64,000 nt of DNA, taken from NCBI GenBank assembly GCA_921293015.1, contig OV121098.1, forward strand, positions 16,268,161 through 16,332,160, in the 5' to 3' direction. A program made the translations under genes and the position numbers. Below, in pieces: positions 1 to 11,792 of this stretch. How positions within the stretch are numbered: position 1 is the stretch's first letter; each line of letters begins with the position of its first letter. Source of the stretch: Phorcus lineatus (Eukaryota; Mollusca; Gastropoda; Trochida; Trochidae). The notes below the pieces were generated by a model. That model was not told where the DNA came from and did not search any database. It saw nothing but the letters and a program-made list of their open reading frames with translations.

Positions 1-285
1 TCGTAAAATTTCTATCAGCTGTTACTAGCTCAGTTGGAAATGAAGTGAAAATGTAAAGAACATTTTATTACATTGAAATTTTATCAGCGAGTAACTAAAA
101 CTTGACTATTTGATTAAATAAACAATCAAGGTATAAAAACAGTAGTTAAGTCACAGTCAAAACATATTCACATGGTTAATTACCATAATAAGTGCTCATT
201 AAGAAACTTCTTCTAGCCTTTCAGTGTGGTAATTGTAGCAATTTTCCTACGTGACAAAGTGAGAAATAGTTATGCAAATGGCATG

Positions 286-507
286 TCAGTAATTTTCCGA
301 TTGATTTCTTTCTAATGTTGTTAGGATCCCAGACAACCAAAAGGCAAATAATTTCACAAAGGCTTCTACGACAAAACAGTGGTCGACCCGGTCTTTTAAA
401 ACCAATTTAATGTCCCTAATCAGAAGTGGAGTTTCCAACACTGTCTCTGATGTGAACACGATTCCCCCATTATCAGTCCACGGTTGTTCAAACCTTTTCC
501 AACAGTT
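286..507 (-). other. 74-codon open segment, possible exon or repeat-borne coding relic
   Basis: The minus-strand frame is bounded by TAG (508-510) and TGA (286-288) and has no start codon. It reads FEQPWTDNGGIVFTSETVLE near its start and a charged/hydrophobic LVLKDRVDHCFVVEAF stretch later. The composition is protein-like, but there are no clear splice sites and I recognise no family. It lies beside diverged repeat sequence. Confidence 0.2.
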
Positions 508-679
508 CTAGAATAGTTCCAGTGGATTAGCTGAGTTTTTACCAACATTTCAAGAGCAGCGTTATTGGCACAACTGATGATTTCCTTATGATTCTGGATT
601 CACACCAATGGTCTAACTCACAATTATCTAAATGAATTCTTTGTCAAAGGTGCCAGAAATGGTACAATAGATTCTTTGC

Positions 680-2190
680 CAGGGGCGTAGCATCCATAGT
701 AAAAAAAAAGCCCGGGCTTACACATGTTTTTTTGGTCAAAATTTGTTTTTTCTGTTATTTTTAGTCAAATGACAGACGAGAGACTAGAGGGCCAACGCCA
801 AGTTCGTGACAGTTTTCTCTGTTATGGTAATACCACACTTGGATGTATGGTCAGGTCTTATGCTTCGTAACAGATATCATGACCTAAACTTTAGATGGAA
901 TGTGGAAGACTGTCCAGTCTCTCGGAAAGTTTTCAGAAAACTTCTTATCAATGATCATGACCAAAGACTTTCTTTCACAGCTCTCTCGTTCTGTATCAAC
1001 ACTGATATTATCAGTGTAAAACAGAACAAGAGATGTGGAAATCATAATTATGTTACTTTTTAAAACAACACTTGGTTTTCTACACTATTATCAAAATTCA
1101 TTCATATATGAAGAGCTATATAAATATTATTTATGTATTGTAGACCTAACGCAACACTAATCATGTAATAGTTATGTTATGATACATTTATTAAAGAAAA
1201 TTGGTTACCAAATGATACAAGTGGATTATTAATAGTTTATGATATGGTTGCATTAAAAGTGAATGCGTCATATTAAACTAACTCATCAGGATTTAATAAA
1301 ACCTCAAAGCAATGCATCTTTGCTGATCTTTAACAAAATGACATGTCTTCAGATCCAGGGGTGGTTTATCTTGTAAAATATTGATATAGATCGGTGCTTA
1401 TGGACAACATTCAAAGAGCCTTGTCTGTACTGTGGGGTGGAAAACGTTTATTAGGATCGGCCAATAAGTGAACACATTTATATTACAATCTCCAAAAAAT
1501 GTTTTCTAATCGTGTCATTATTATCAACCATGTGTATCAACAAAAACACATGCTGATGTTATACAAAATATAAGAAGATATTTCACTTTATAGAATACTT
1601 TATACCAGATCAGTCAATAAAATTTAAAAGCCACTCCGTGAGTTGCTGGAGTCATGTATGCCAAACTATATCAATGGTGTCATTTGATCGCGAAGTATCG
1701 ACTGTTATCAAAAAGACCCATTTTAAAGATTATTGTTTTTTTACAGTGACAATATGTAGGTAGAACGTCGCAATTATGATCGAAAACCGGACAGTGGCGC
1801 ACGTCAAATAGTCAAACATAATTTTGGAGACTTATCTAAAACAGCCAGGAGGGCACTTAGGAGTTGATAGTGTTGGTTAAGTTATATAACTAGTATCCAT
1901 GTATATTGGATGTGATATATACACCTCTGTGCATTTATAAGGCTGTTTTTAGAAGGTAAATAATATGTTAAAAAAATCACGGAGTGGCTCTTTAAGTTTT
2001 GAAAAAGTGAGCAAATTCCCTGGAAAACGCAGAAAATCGAGATTTTATGCATGGATTTTTAAATTTTTCTTGGGGGGGGGGGGGGGGGGATGCCCCCAAA
2101 CCCCCCTAGGAAGTTTGGGCGCTTCGCGCCCTCATGTTGTTACCCACAACCAGCGGGCTTACACATGATTTTAACCTTGCTACGCGCCTG
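680..2190. mobile_element. non-autonomous DNA transposon with CAGGGGCGTAGC-type termini
   Basis: The left end is CAGGGGCGTAGCA and the right end is TTGCTACGCGCCTG, which are imperfect inverted repeats. Both sides are flanked by TTTGC (675-679 and 2191-2195). CAGGGGCG-type ends are typical of hAT-superfamily elements; a 5-bp duplication fits the hAT5-type group, though classic hATs give 8 bp. The interior has no transposase that I can read. It holds an 18-G run at 2072-2089, a GGGCGC/GCGCCC hairpin near 2122-2136, two direct copies of a GGGCTTACACATG motif, and a nested MITE (1624-1995). Confidence 0.55.
1624..1995 (+). mobile_element. TTAA-flanked MITE, copy 1 (CCACTCCGTGA subfamily), nested
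   Basis: The ends are inverted repeats (AAGCCACTCCGTGAG and CACGGAGTGGCTCT) and both abut TTAA. The interior shares GATCGAAAACCGGACAGTGG and a GTCAAACATAATTTTGG-type block with five other copies in the window. At 372 bp it is shorter than full copies (450-485 bp), so it has an internal deletion. It is inserted inside the 680-2190 element. TTAA target duplication is a piggyBac/Kolobok-type trait; superfamily assignment is inference. Confidence 0.8.
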
Positions 2191-2419
2191 TTTGCAGGTT
2201 AAAAATTATTCAAGGTACTTTAAATTTTTATCTCCAGTTTCAATGATGATTTGTTTATAATTTTGGAAATGTACTTCTGGTCCAAAGAATCAACATCGTC
2301 TTAAAAAATCCTTCGTCAGATGTGCTAGAACTGGTACAACAGAAACAATTCTTCACCAAGTTGTTAAACAGAATCACAACAGTTCCAGAATATGTTTTAG
2401 TTCCAGAATAGCTTAAAAA

Positions 2420-3186
2420 CATACCAACTCGTTTGGATCGGTTCTGAAATTGCGCCTTTGATACAAGCCTTTATGTGCTAACAGTTCCAAACATGGCGCC
2501 TTTGGAAGAACCGAATCCTAAGGCAAAAGTATTGTTAATCACCGGGTCTGCGAGTCATGCCAGAGGTGAACAACAGTTAGGCTCTAATTATGCCTTAATT
2601 AAGTCACTGGGCCATTGTTCTAGGCAAGGTTTCGTCTCCAGATCCCTGATAAAGATCTTGACATTTTGAAGGAAAGATTTTGGTTCTGAGGAACAGGGGC
2701 ATGATTGAGAAAGAGTCTTAACCTTGATGAAAAAGACAGATTATCTGTAATGTGACTTCTTTAAGAGCACCAATCTTGATTGGTCAAAGGCAAGAGACTT
2801 CTTGAAGGCCCTATCTGATGGTATTCTATGGCTAGTTATCCTGAGAATGTACCTCGATAATTAAGCTCTGACATTGAACTATGTCTTGGAGAACCATTCC
2901 GTCATCATTACACAGTTGTTGGTCAATATAGGGAACTGCTTTTCCTTGATATAACAAAGAGGTTGAAAAAGAAAAAATTGTCACATAACTGATAAAATAT
3001 TGATACAAATTCAATCAATAATAATCATCATTGAAGGAAATAGAGATTGATCTCTTTAACTGATCATAATTTTCATTAAAACATGATGTATTATCATTTT
3101 TATCATAAAAAGTCCATAAACAACTATTCATTTATCATGATAACTATAATCAAAAAAAGTCATTGCAATATGATGATAATTATCTT
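2420..3186. other. no gene seen
   Basis: Plain AT-rich sequence. The short open frames here (2475-2669, 2832-3014) have neither splice nor promoter context. ATCAT-rich DNA leads into the microsatellite. Confidence 0.6.
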
Positions 3187-3187
3187 T

Positions 3188-3222
<35 letters not shown>
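3187..3222. repeat. (ATC)n microsatellite
   Basis: Twelve perfect ATC triplets within an AT-rich ATCATN-rich stretch (3060-3225). Confidence 0.95.
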
Positions 3223-3270
3223 TTTCAAATTGCAATGGTTATGAACAGATAGTGCCTAAAACCTAACATT

Positions 3271-3438
3271 ATGGTCTCTTGGATATTGTCTTTTGGATAT
3301 GGTTTCTTGGATGTTGTCCCTTAGATATTGTCTCTTGGATATGGTCTCTTGGATATGGTCACTTGGTTTGGGTCTCTTGGATATGGTTTCTTGGATGTTG
3401 TCTCTTGGATATTGTCTCTTAGATATTGTCTCTTGGAT
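3271..3438 (+). repeat. 14-bp minisatellite, 12 units
   Basis: Twelve exact-length 14-bp units of the type ATTGTCTCTTGGAT. Units 3-5 resemble units 9-11, so there is a partial 84-bp higher-order period. Overlapping minus-strand frames rich in RDNIQETISK-type repeats are translations of this array. Confidence 0.92.
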
Positions 3439-3825
3439 ATTGCCATATACCATATAACAATTTCTGAAGATGAACCCTTTCTCACTCTCACTTGATAATA
3501 TATGAACATTGTGTGTCTTGAAATAAGAAATACGAGTAACATTACAGCATATTTATGTCAATTTTTTTTCAATTTTGAGCCTTTTCTAAAGGAAAGAATG
3601 TTGACAACACTCATTCATCTAACCTGTAAATTTGTTAAAAATTTCCTATAAAATCACCTTAAAAAGTATTTCTATAGCAATCTTGGCTGAATTTGTACAA
3701 ACCATGTTATATTAAGAGTTGCCTCAATCTTTTTCATGTACTGCTGCTACCAGTCAACTTCAGCTTATCATGTTCAAGGAGAAAAGTATCATCTCATAAA
3801 TTGGCAATATCAGTGCGCATCTGAA

Positions 3826-3990
3826 TCAATAGTAATCCCACAATACAAACACAGATTTGCTGGGGGAAAGAAACAATCACTTTTATTGTCCAACCTGTCA
3901 AAGAGCTCTAAAACCAATCTGTCAGCTTTGGTACCAAAGAGATCCTCTGAATTCTGGTAGTGTATTAAAGGCATGGTAAGACCAGGTTTT
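3826..3990 (-). other. 54-codon open segment with ATG, possible short exon
   Basis: A minus-strand ATG (TTACCATG context) near 3973 opens a frame MPLIHYQNSEDLFG... with an amphipathic ADRLVLELFDRLDNK stretch and an LCLYCG motif, ending at TGA near 3811. No splice or promoter signals are evident. The plus-strand frame at 3736-3960 overlaps it, so at most one is real. Confidence 0.18.
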
Positions 3991-4190
3991 GTTTAATTTA
4001 TATTATAATGATCCTGTGGCCACTTTTATTTTAAGAATTATTAATAAAACATAATATCTTAATGGGTTGCTAAGGATGGTTTATTGATGACAAATGAATT
4101 GTTTTCAAATGAATTTTGTTTCCATGAATAAATATCAGTGTCTGTCTAAGGTACATTTATGAGAAGAATGTTCAATGGTTTCATTCATTC

Positions 4191-4600
4191 AAGGTGGTAT
4201 AGTGGTTAGCGTGCTGGCCTCTTACATGCAGGGCCTGATTTCAAATCCCAGTGGGATGTTTAACCTGCATCCCATATTGTGTTGCATCCTTTGGTAAGGC
4301 ACTTGATCCACATTGCACTCAGTCAAACCAGATATTAAATGGGTACCTGAAAATAGGGATGTATGGACCTACATGGTTGCCCTTAGCGCTAAGTAGCTGC
4401 TTTGAAAGTACACTTACTTAGGGTAAGATGAAGGTAGAGGTTTGATCATGTATGAGTGATGGAGAATGCATCATACAATGTCCATGTTAGTATTGTTCAC
4501 TGCTTGATGTCATTCTAAATCTGGCAGTGACTTGTTGGACATGCCCCTGTCAACCCAGCAGTAAATTGGGTACCAGGTAGAATAAAGTTTTTAAGCTTTC
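4191..4600 (+). repeat. tRNA-derived SINE
   Basis: The head 4191-4259 has an A-box (GGTATAGTGGTTAGCGTG) and a B-box-like TGATTTCAAATCCC. The body holds a block GCATCCTTTGGTAAGGCACT ... CCACATTGCACTCA followed by AAATGGGTACCTG, shared with the copy at 11.1-11.4 kb. Such central blocks are conserved in several invertebrate SINE families; I do not assign one. The end is near a second GGGTACCAGGTAG motif. Confidence 0.6.
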
Positions 4601-4609
4601 AGCATGGAC

Positions 4610-5570
4610 AAATATATCTAGAAAAAGCTAAAATGAGTATGCGAGTAATCCAAAATTAAGCTGAAAAAAAGAAAATCTTAAGTTTTTTACAAATCTAAAT
4701 AACCTTTTATATAGAGATTTTTTATTTCAAGGAGTAAGGAAATGTTTTTGAACCAAATAGACCAAATAAATATTGATTGGTGTAATAATAATTTATCAAA
4801 GTTTAATCTATTAAAGCAAGATAGTACCTCAAATTTTCCTTTTTTGCATAGAGGTTTTTACTTCATAAGTCTATATGATCTGAGTTGATGAACCAATTAG
4901 CACTTGTTTTCAAACTATTTTTTACAGGGAAATAGTTGATTGGTAGCTGATTCTTTGGATAAAAGAAAACAGTTAGTTTTGACTCAAAGACAAGGAAACC
5001 AACGGTTCCTCGTATCTAACCAATTCCACAGAGTTTAGTTGGTCCAACAGTCTTGTTTATTCCTTGTTATAAAAACAAGCAGTCCTTTTGAAGTGCTTTG
5101 AATCATCATAAAGGGGTCTTTTGCCTCTCATAAATGAGTCTTTTGTGTTGATGGCCACAAGATTGTGTTTTAGGACGGTGTTGTTCAGGTCAGATGAGAT
5201 TTAAGGATTAATTGTTTCTGGAGATAGCTTCAGGCCTCTCCATCTGTTCATTAATGTTTTGTCTCATCGAGGGTGTCAGTCCACCTCCTTACGTTTAGTC
5301 ACGGTCTTGACGCAAGATTCTATGCTTTGCTTCATTGACAATTGTTTTCTTTGATCTGTACATTTTTCAATAGGTTGGTGTTCGTCCAAATTAATACATT
5401 GTATCATATGGCGAACATTGTTTTTTCGCATTGACCATTGATCACTTCATTGAATAAAGCTGTTTGTTTGGGGATCTCAATCCAAATTGATAGATTGTTT
5501 TATTTGGCACGGTTTTAAAAAGTATTTTTATCCCACTGATATGTAATCCTGTATAACGCAGTCATCACTC
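4610..5570. other. no gene seen; possible conserved non-coding stretch
   Basis: 4980-5330 is a little richer in G+C than its flanks, with no frame open beyond about 30 codons and no splice pair. A candidate for conserved non-coding DNA only. Confidence 0.4.
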
Positions 5571-5572
5571 TA

Positions 5573-5640
5573 TCCGTCCGTCTGTCTGTCTGCCTGTCTG
5601 CCTGTCTGTCTGTCTTTCTGTTTGTCTGTCTGTCTGTTTA
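5573..5640. repeat. (CTGT)n microsatellite, imperfect
   Basis: CTGT/CTGC tetranucleotides with a few interruptions. Confidence 0.93.
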
Positions 5641-5908
5641 TATGTCACTCTGTCAGTTTGCTTTTGGAGTGGAACTAAAAAAGTGTTAATTGTTCAAGTT
5701 GGAGTTGTACTTATATATATTTTTTAACCTCTGGATATGTTCACTGTTTTACTTCCCTTTCAAATCAGTTTCACTTGACTGTGTTCAGAAACAGGTTCAT
5801 TTCCCGAGCAGAACTAAAAAAAAATTTCATCATATATTCATGAAACTGTGTATGTAAATTGTAAGTTGAGTTGTTGGGGGGTTGTTGTACATCATTTCTT
5901 GTTGAGGT

Positions 5909-5995
5909 ATCGGTGGCATAGTGGATGAGCCATTGGGACAGTCAGTGCTTTCACTGTTGCCTGCATGACTCTCAGGATGTGGGTTAATTTTAATC
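5909..5995 (+). repeat. possible degenerate SINE head
   Basis: GGTGGCATAGTGGATGAGCC fits an A-box. A B-box-like GTGGGTTAATTTTAATCTC follows with a small insertion. The downstream sequence matches nothing else in the window. Confidence 0.25.
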
Positions 5996-6343
5996 TCTCA
6001 ATGGTTGGAAATGTAAATGAATACTACATATAAATTAGTAACAACTGGATCAAGGTAATAAGAATACTCTTCTCCAACATTAAACAATATCAAATCTGAA
6101 CAGAATTAACACAATTAGGCAGGTCAAGAGATTTATGATTTGCAAATAAGTGTGAAATGGTATATTTAATCAATATCATTAAGCAAAGACAACAATCAAC
6201 CATGCAGAGATCTGTTTCCTTTATCATTCAAATGTTGATGATCTTCAAATTGATGTCTCAGGTCACAAACAATGAATACAGTCTTCAAGAAAAGTTAATC
6301 TATTCTGGAAATTAGTGTTCTAATTTCCTCAGACAATGACCAT

Positions 6344-6410
6344 GTGGTTTGTGCGGGCCTCAAGGGACCAGAACACGGTTTGTGCATGTCCTAAGGGGCT
6401 GGAACATGCT
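6344..6410 (+). repeat. two imperfect 31-bp tandem units
   Basis: GGTTTGTGCGGGCCTCAAGG and GGTTTGTGCATGTCCTAAGG each continue with GRNCNRGAACAYG. Confidence 0.55.
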
Positions 6411-7069
6411 CGCTCAATAGCTGACCCCTAATTAGAACACTGTGCACTTACAAACATGTCGCCAGGTTGAATAGAGCCGCAGCATAAAATATCCCTGAGA
6501 TTTCTCTCCTATTGAATCTGTGTCCCAGGGGGTAATGAAAAATACAAGATTTTATCTTTGAAAGAGACAGTTTACAAATATATTAATATTAATAATGAAT
6601 AATGTCCCACTTGAATGAAATAAAGACTGTCCAACAGCATGAATATTGAAAACTTCTAATGCAGTCAGACATCCAAAAACAAATTAGTTTTAGTATACTT
6701 GGCCATTCAAAATGATCGTTAAAATTGAACAATATCACAAACTCTTACATTTTTCAATTATTTCATACAGCAGAAAAAAAACAGTATTAATTTCTTATAC
6801 ATGTTGATATAATTTAAGTCTTAGAAATAGAGTCAACAATAACATTTTGTAACATTACCTTGTTACTACACATTGAGGATGTATTTATGAAGTATGTATA
6901 TATAATCAGTACATACAAACATTATTTGACAAATGATTTTTAATAGGTATACAGAGTGCAGAATGATTGTTGGTGAGTGTTGTAGACATATGTGACGTGT
7001 TTTAAAAAGGTGACGATGTATCCATAAATAGTGATGAATTCTTACATAATGGTGGTGATTATTAGTGAT

Positions 7070-7071
7070 GG

Positions 7072-7115
<44 letters not shown>

Positions 7116-7180
7116 GTGTTGATGGTGTTGATGGTGATCGTGATGGTGTTAGTGTTGGTGATGATGATGAAGATGTAAAT
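7070..7180. repeat. (ATG)n microsatellite with degenerate tail
   Basis: About 15 perfect GAT/ATG triplets to 7114, then GGTGTTGAT-type variants to 7180. Confidence 0.95.
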
Positions 7181-8156
7181 GATGATCTGGCCTTGACCAA
7201 ATAATTCCTATATATATAAGGTGCAAAATTTTATTTCATAGAATTTTTTTGGCAGTTCATACCTTGCCTTAGGATCAAACTGAAACTGACAACTTGTTTG
7301 TTTTATTTGTTTATACCCCAGGGTAGCTACTTGAAATACATCTGCATAAGAATCACCTTTGAGTTGTTTTCTTATAAAACAAAGCCTGCTTTGGTAATGT
7401 TTTGATTATTCTTACAACCCTTTGATATTTCCTAGGATGTTTAATGGTGTATTAATTTGATTTACAGTTCATGTCGTCAGTTTCATCAATGTTTTCATAG
7501 AAAACACATTTAAGGCTATATTCTTCAGGCATGTTTATGTATATTTCTAAAACAATAATAAATTGATAGAAATGTTTTCATGACAAACTTATAATCTAAT
7601 TATATCTTTATGTCGACACTTTAGACATGTGAGAAATATTAATCTTTTTATGAAAAGTGTCACATCAAAATAGGTTGAAGAAAACAGGTGTGAAGACAAA
7701 CAAAAACCTTTTTGTAGCAATATTGTTCTGGTCTCCTCGCAGATTACTGTATGTGTTGATGCTGGATTTATGTAAACTAATTAAACTTGCTTTTATGACT
7801 TCATAAGGAGCACATTATTGCCATGCAGAAAGACAAAGGGAGGTTACTGCTGGGGTATTTATTGTGTAATAATGTCACACTTGAATATACCTACCTGCCT
7901 ACCTTGTGTATCAAAACCATAAATGAGTTTTTAATTACATTTCCACATGAAAAAACATTTGTTCAACATTTGTCTCCTTAAAAAGGTTTTCTTTGTTTAT
8001 GAAACTATTTTACTTTGTTTCAATCAAGATGCAATTACAATGTAATTGTGACAGACATAATAATACCAACTTTTATTTCCTTAAAATTTTAAGTTATTGC
8101 AAAAAGATCAATTGGTGTGTCAAAGCATTTGCACCTGCAGTTGTGATAATATTGAT

Positions 8157-8161
8157 CATTG

Positions 8162-8194
<33 letters not shown>

Positions 8195-8276
8195 CGATGT
8201 TGATGTTGATGATGATTGATGATGATTAAGATGTAGATGTTGATGTTGATGATGATGATTAAGATGTTGATGATGG

Positions 8277-8341
<65 letters not shown>

Positions 8342-8385
8342 GAGTGGTGATGATTGAGTGGTGATGATTGAGTGGTGATAGGAAT
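8157..8385. repeat. long compound (ATG)n microsatellite
   Basis: Several perfect ATG runs, the longest about 8277-8342, with TTGATG interruptions and three GATTGAGTGGT-type units at the end. The long Ile/Met and His runs in open frames on both strands (7993-8229, 8089-8457) come from this repeat. Confidence 0.95.
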
Positions 8386-8689
8386 GGTTGATGATAACAA
8401 AATTAAACTAAATGTTTCGGGGTGACAGAGAAGCAGATGATACCAATCACAACACACATATACTGGGTAAAATAGGTTAGGGATATATGAATTATCATTA
8501 TTGACATTTCATTATTGTATCATTGAATAAAAAAATTGTCAACTATATTTTCAAAATGCCATTTTGTCCAGTATATGATGTTTCTGATGACAATAAATGT
8601 ACATTTTCCTAAACATAAATTCTCTAAACAGTATACTCTCTTGCACAGAATGGAAAAATCTCATCCAGATCAATAATTCTCATCCCCGT

Positions 8690-8860
8690 GTTAACGGATT
8701 GTAATTTTTCCAATTATCCATGCACACCTGGACACGTGCATGCGCATGACCTCACACGACCTCACACGACCATGTCACCAATCGACCAATCAGAACAATG
8801 TTTATAAAACGTGCACCTAACACTCACTGTTTACACAGTACATAGCCCATCTGGCCTTTC
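8690..8860 (+). promoter_or_regulatory. candidate TATA/CCAAT promoter region
   Basis: A G+C-richer island holds GTGCATGCGCATGACC (NRF1-like palindromic core), two tandem CCTCACACGA units, an ACCAATCAGAA (CCAAT) box at about 8784, and TTTATAAAA at about 8801-8809, in the order of a core promoter. The predicted start would be near 8835. The first downstream ATG frame is only 11 codons, so the transcript would be non-coding in its first exon or short. No linked gene is identified. Confidence 0.35.
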
Positions 8861-8869
8861 CGCCCCCGT

Positions 8870-10680
8870 TTCTCCTTTAAATCTGTCTGTTCAAATAATG
8901 GACAATGCATTGGATAGGAAAATGCTTTGTTAGCGTCATTTCTAGTCATTTTGTTGATTGAGATTTTCATGCAAGATAATTAGGGTCTTTTCTGTGATCA
9001 ATATGTTTTCATACAAAAATTATTCTTTCAAATTTCACCTTTTTTATTGTTTTTTTCCATTTTTGCTCTGTAGTCTATATACTATTGGATTATTCTACTC
9101 CAATTAGTAATCCTTAAAGGCACTAGTGCACGTATTTACGGTTTAAATTGGCTATTTTAAGGTTTAAGAGTACTCATGCATTCACTTAAGCTTTCTATCG
9201 ATGCAATGAAATACTTAAAATTCTTTACAATTGACCTGCAATCAACAATGAAAAATTTAAGACAGCCGCTGTTGACTTGGATATATAAAAAATCTAAGGT
9301 TAGCTGTGCACAAAACGGATAAATTATAGACAGTTGAACGCGGCTGAACTATTATTATGTGCAGCTGTTGCATTTACCTAAACTCTGAACTGAGAACAAA
9401 TAATGAATTATGTGTTATGAAAGCAATGCTGTAAATAAACCGATTTAATAACACAGCATTAGCATTGCTATTAGATTGACCAAAGCGGCTGCCGTTTCCG
9501 CTTTTTTGGTTATAAGCAAAATCTTAAGATTTCCGGTATCGTAGTTCATGCGGATTTATTGTAACGTAACATTAAATACTTCCGGTCTTTAAAAATCCAC
9601 TTTACTACCTGAATACGTAAATATTTGTTAAGTAACTTACGAGGTAGATTACTTGAGTGAGGATCTTGAATAATATCGAAAAATATGCAGTATCTGTGCA
9701 TTCGTTGTGTTAACAAAATATTGGTGTGCACTAGTGCGTTTAATTGATAACAACAATTTTACAGAATAAAGAATTTTCCTCATTGTTCAGCTTTGTATTT
9801 AGGATCATTATTTCATTGTGTAAATACAAATAACACTACATAAATATTTTATATATTTTGAATGTTTTAAGTAATCTATGACCATCAACTATTACTATCA
9901 AATACTATGATTCACATGGCTTGAAACTGGTCTAGAATCAATCATACCAAACGGGCAAAATTTAGTTTTTCCTTCAAAAACAACACAGAACATCTGCTAT
10001 ATAACACTCAAACACTATTATCATCATGCTTATAATGTTAATCAGGTTTAATTCATCTCTCATGTTAGTTCGCTGTCTTTTGTATTATATTTTATCATGT
10101 CAACAGTGTAAAATTATATAACTATGACTGCCGTACGGCTTGTAAAGTAAATCCAATAATAATTGTTCAATGAATCAATCACAGCATTTTCTGACAAATT
10201 ATATTAACAATATCCAGTGGTGGTGATGAAATAATTTTCTTACCTTTGTTAACAGGTATAATAATAAAAGTGTTAGACCATTAACTAATCTCTTCAGCGA
10301 GAATCATTAAAAACATTGGAACTAAACATCCTCCCTGCCTCATCCCAGTATCAACAATAAATCATTTCATCTATCATTATTTGTACATTGCATAGTATCT
10401 CAGTGTTCAAACAATGCTTAACCATTATCCATCCTTTAATGAAGTGTTATCAACTGTTATCCTACCAAAGTTATTGTAACACCATACCTGTCAATGATGG
10501 AGTTTTATGTTCCTTTGTGTTCATGAAAAACAGCTGTTATTACAGTCAATACTAAGTGCAGCCAAATCTTAGTGTTGTCAATAGCATGTTTATTTCATAC
10601 GTGTACATGTTAATGTAGACTGCAATTACCAACACAATCAGTGACCATAGTGTAGACAGACTATAAACAATAATCCATTA
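8870..10680. other. no gene seen
   Basis: Downstream of the 8.7-8.86 kb promoter-like island I see no exon with paired splice sites. AT-rich, without recognised repeats. Confidence 0.55.
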
Positions 10681-11109
10681 ATGGTCATTTGAGTGAGATT
10701 TCTTGTCAAATGGTTGGTGCGAGATGCGGCGTCATTAATTCTGGTCAGTTGCCAAAACAGCAAAGTAATGATTTGACCAATGGATTAGCTAACAGAGGCG
10801 TTGACTTGATCGTTTACATCAAGTTTCTGAAATCCAGAACATCCCTTTGCTTGATTATTAGTGTTTTACAACTACTATTACAATCCTAGCTAGTACAACA
10901 ATTAGGAATGTTTTTGTCCATGAAAACCGACTCTTAATTACCAATTTTCTGTTTATGCTGATGCATAGCCTTGGTTTAAACCCTTGTACCCCAATTTTAA
11001 ATTTCTTATTAAACTAGTTATGATTCCCTGAAATCTACCACTTAACCATTGATTGTAATAGTATTTATGATAATTTCTAAGACTAATATCTGCAGTGCCA
11101 GAATGCTCA

Positions 11110-11365
11110 TTACCCTGAAGAAATTCTACTACAGCTACTTATAGTGCTTCTGCAGTGGTATAGGTTCATACTTCCTGTGTTTAGGTACCTCTTTGAACAG
11201 GTAGGAAAATTGAGTACAATGTGGGGGAACTGTCTTTTCCAAGGATACAACAAAATGTAAAATCTAGGTAAAATATTTTTTATGTCTCCTTCTGGATTTG
11301 AACCCAGACTTTTGGTGTGTGGAACCTTCATACTAACAACTACACAAGCAAGCTCAGCTGATAAG
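11110..11365 (-). repeat. tRNA-derived SINE with the same central block
   Basis: The minus-strand head near 11286-11361 carries TTGTGTAGTTGTTAGTATG (A-box) and CTGGGTTCAAATCCAG (B-box). About 40 nt on comes GTATCCTTGGAAAAGACAGT ... CCCACATTGTACTCA and then AAAGAGGTACCTAAACACAGG, homologous to the 4.2-kb element. The open frame at 11110-11451 is read through this repeat and is not a gene. Confidence 0.55.
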
Positions 11366-11792
11366 GGGACAGTGGATACCAAGGACTGAGCTGATGTATG
11401 TGTTTTCAAAAGCATGTCACTTTCAAGCATGTACATATCAGTCAACTGCAATTAGCAACACAATGGAGTTCAGAGTAGTATTTGAAGACTATTAGCAATA
11501 ATCAATTAATGGTCACAAATGAAATCCTTGTTTGACCAATATCGGCTGAGATTGATTTATTGTAAGTAGTTATTTATCATGTCTCTATTCAAAATCATAT
11601 TTCACCTCCTACAGTACATCAAGTTTTAGATTAGTGTAGATATGAAGTCAATGTGCAGAGATGAAATAGATCTCCTACAATGCACTGCTGTCAAATAATA
11701 TGTTGTATTTGACCAAGTATTTTCTTAAGGTTATAGTGTCAGATTGATGTAATATATATCATAGATCATTCTCTCACAACCAAGGTAATTCT

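Larger units (their letters stand above)
490..2420. repeat. diverged repeat block on both sides of the 680-2190 element
   Basis: 490-679 and 2205-2420 share, in the same orientation, CAACAGTTCYAGAATA, AAATCATCA/GATGATTT, and CAGAAMTGGTACAA with matching spacing over about 110 nt. They may be an old tandem duplication into which the 1.5-kb element inserted. Confidence 0.45.

Noticed and set aside
3256-3542. Repeat protein with RDNIQETISK units
   Set aside because: Two overlapping frames give similar repeats because the 14-bp array shifts frame each unit; not a gene.
8089-8457. 122-codon minus-strand frame with poly-Ile and poly-His runs
   Set aside because: It is a translation of the (ATG)n microsatellite.
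11110-11451. 113-codon minus-strand frame
   Set aside because: It is read through the SINE body and tRNA-like head.
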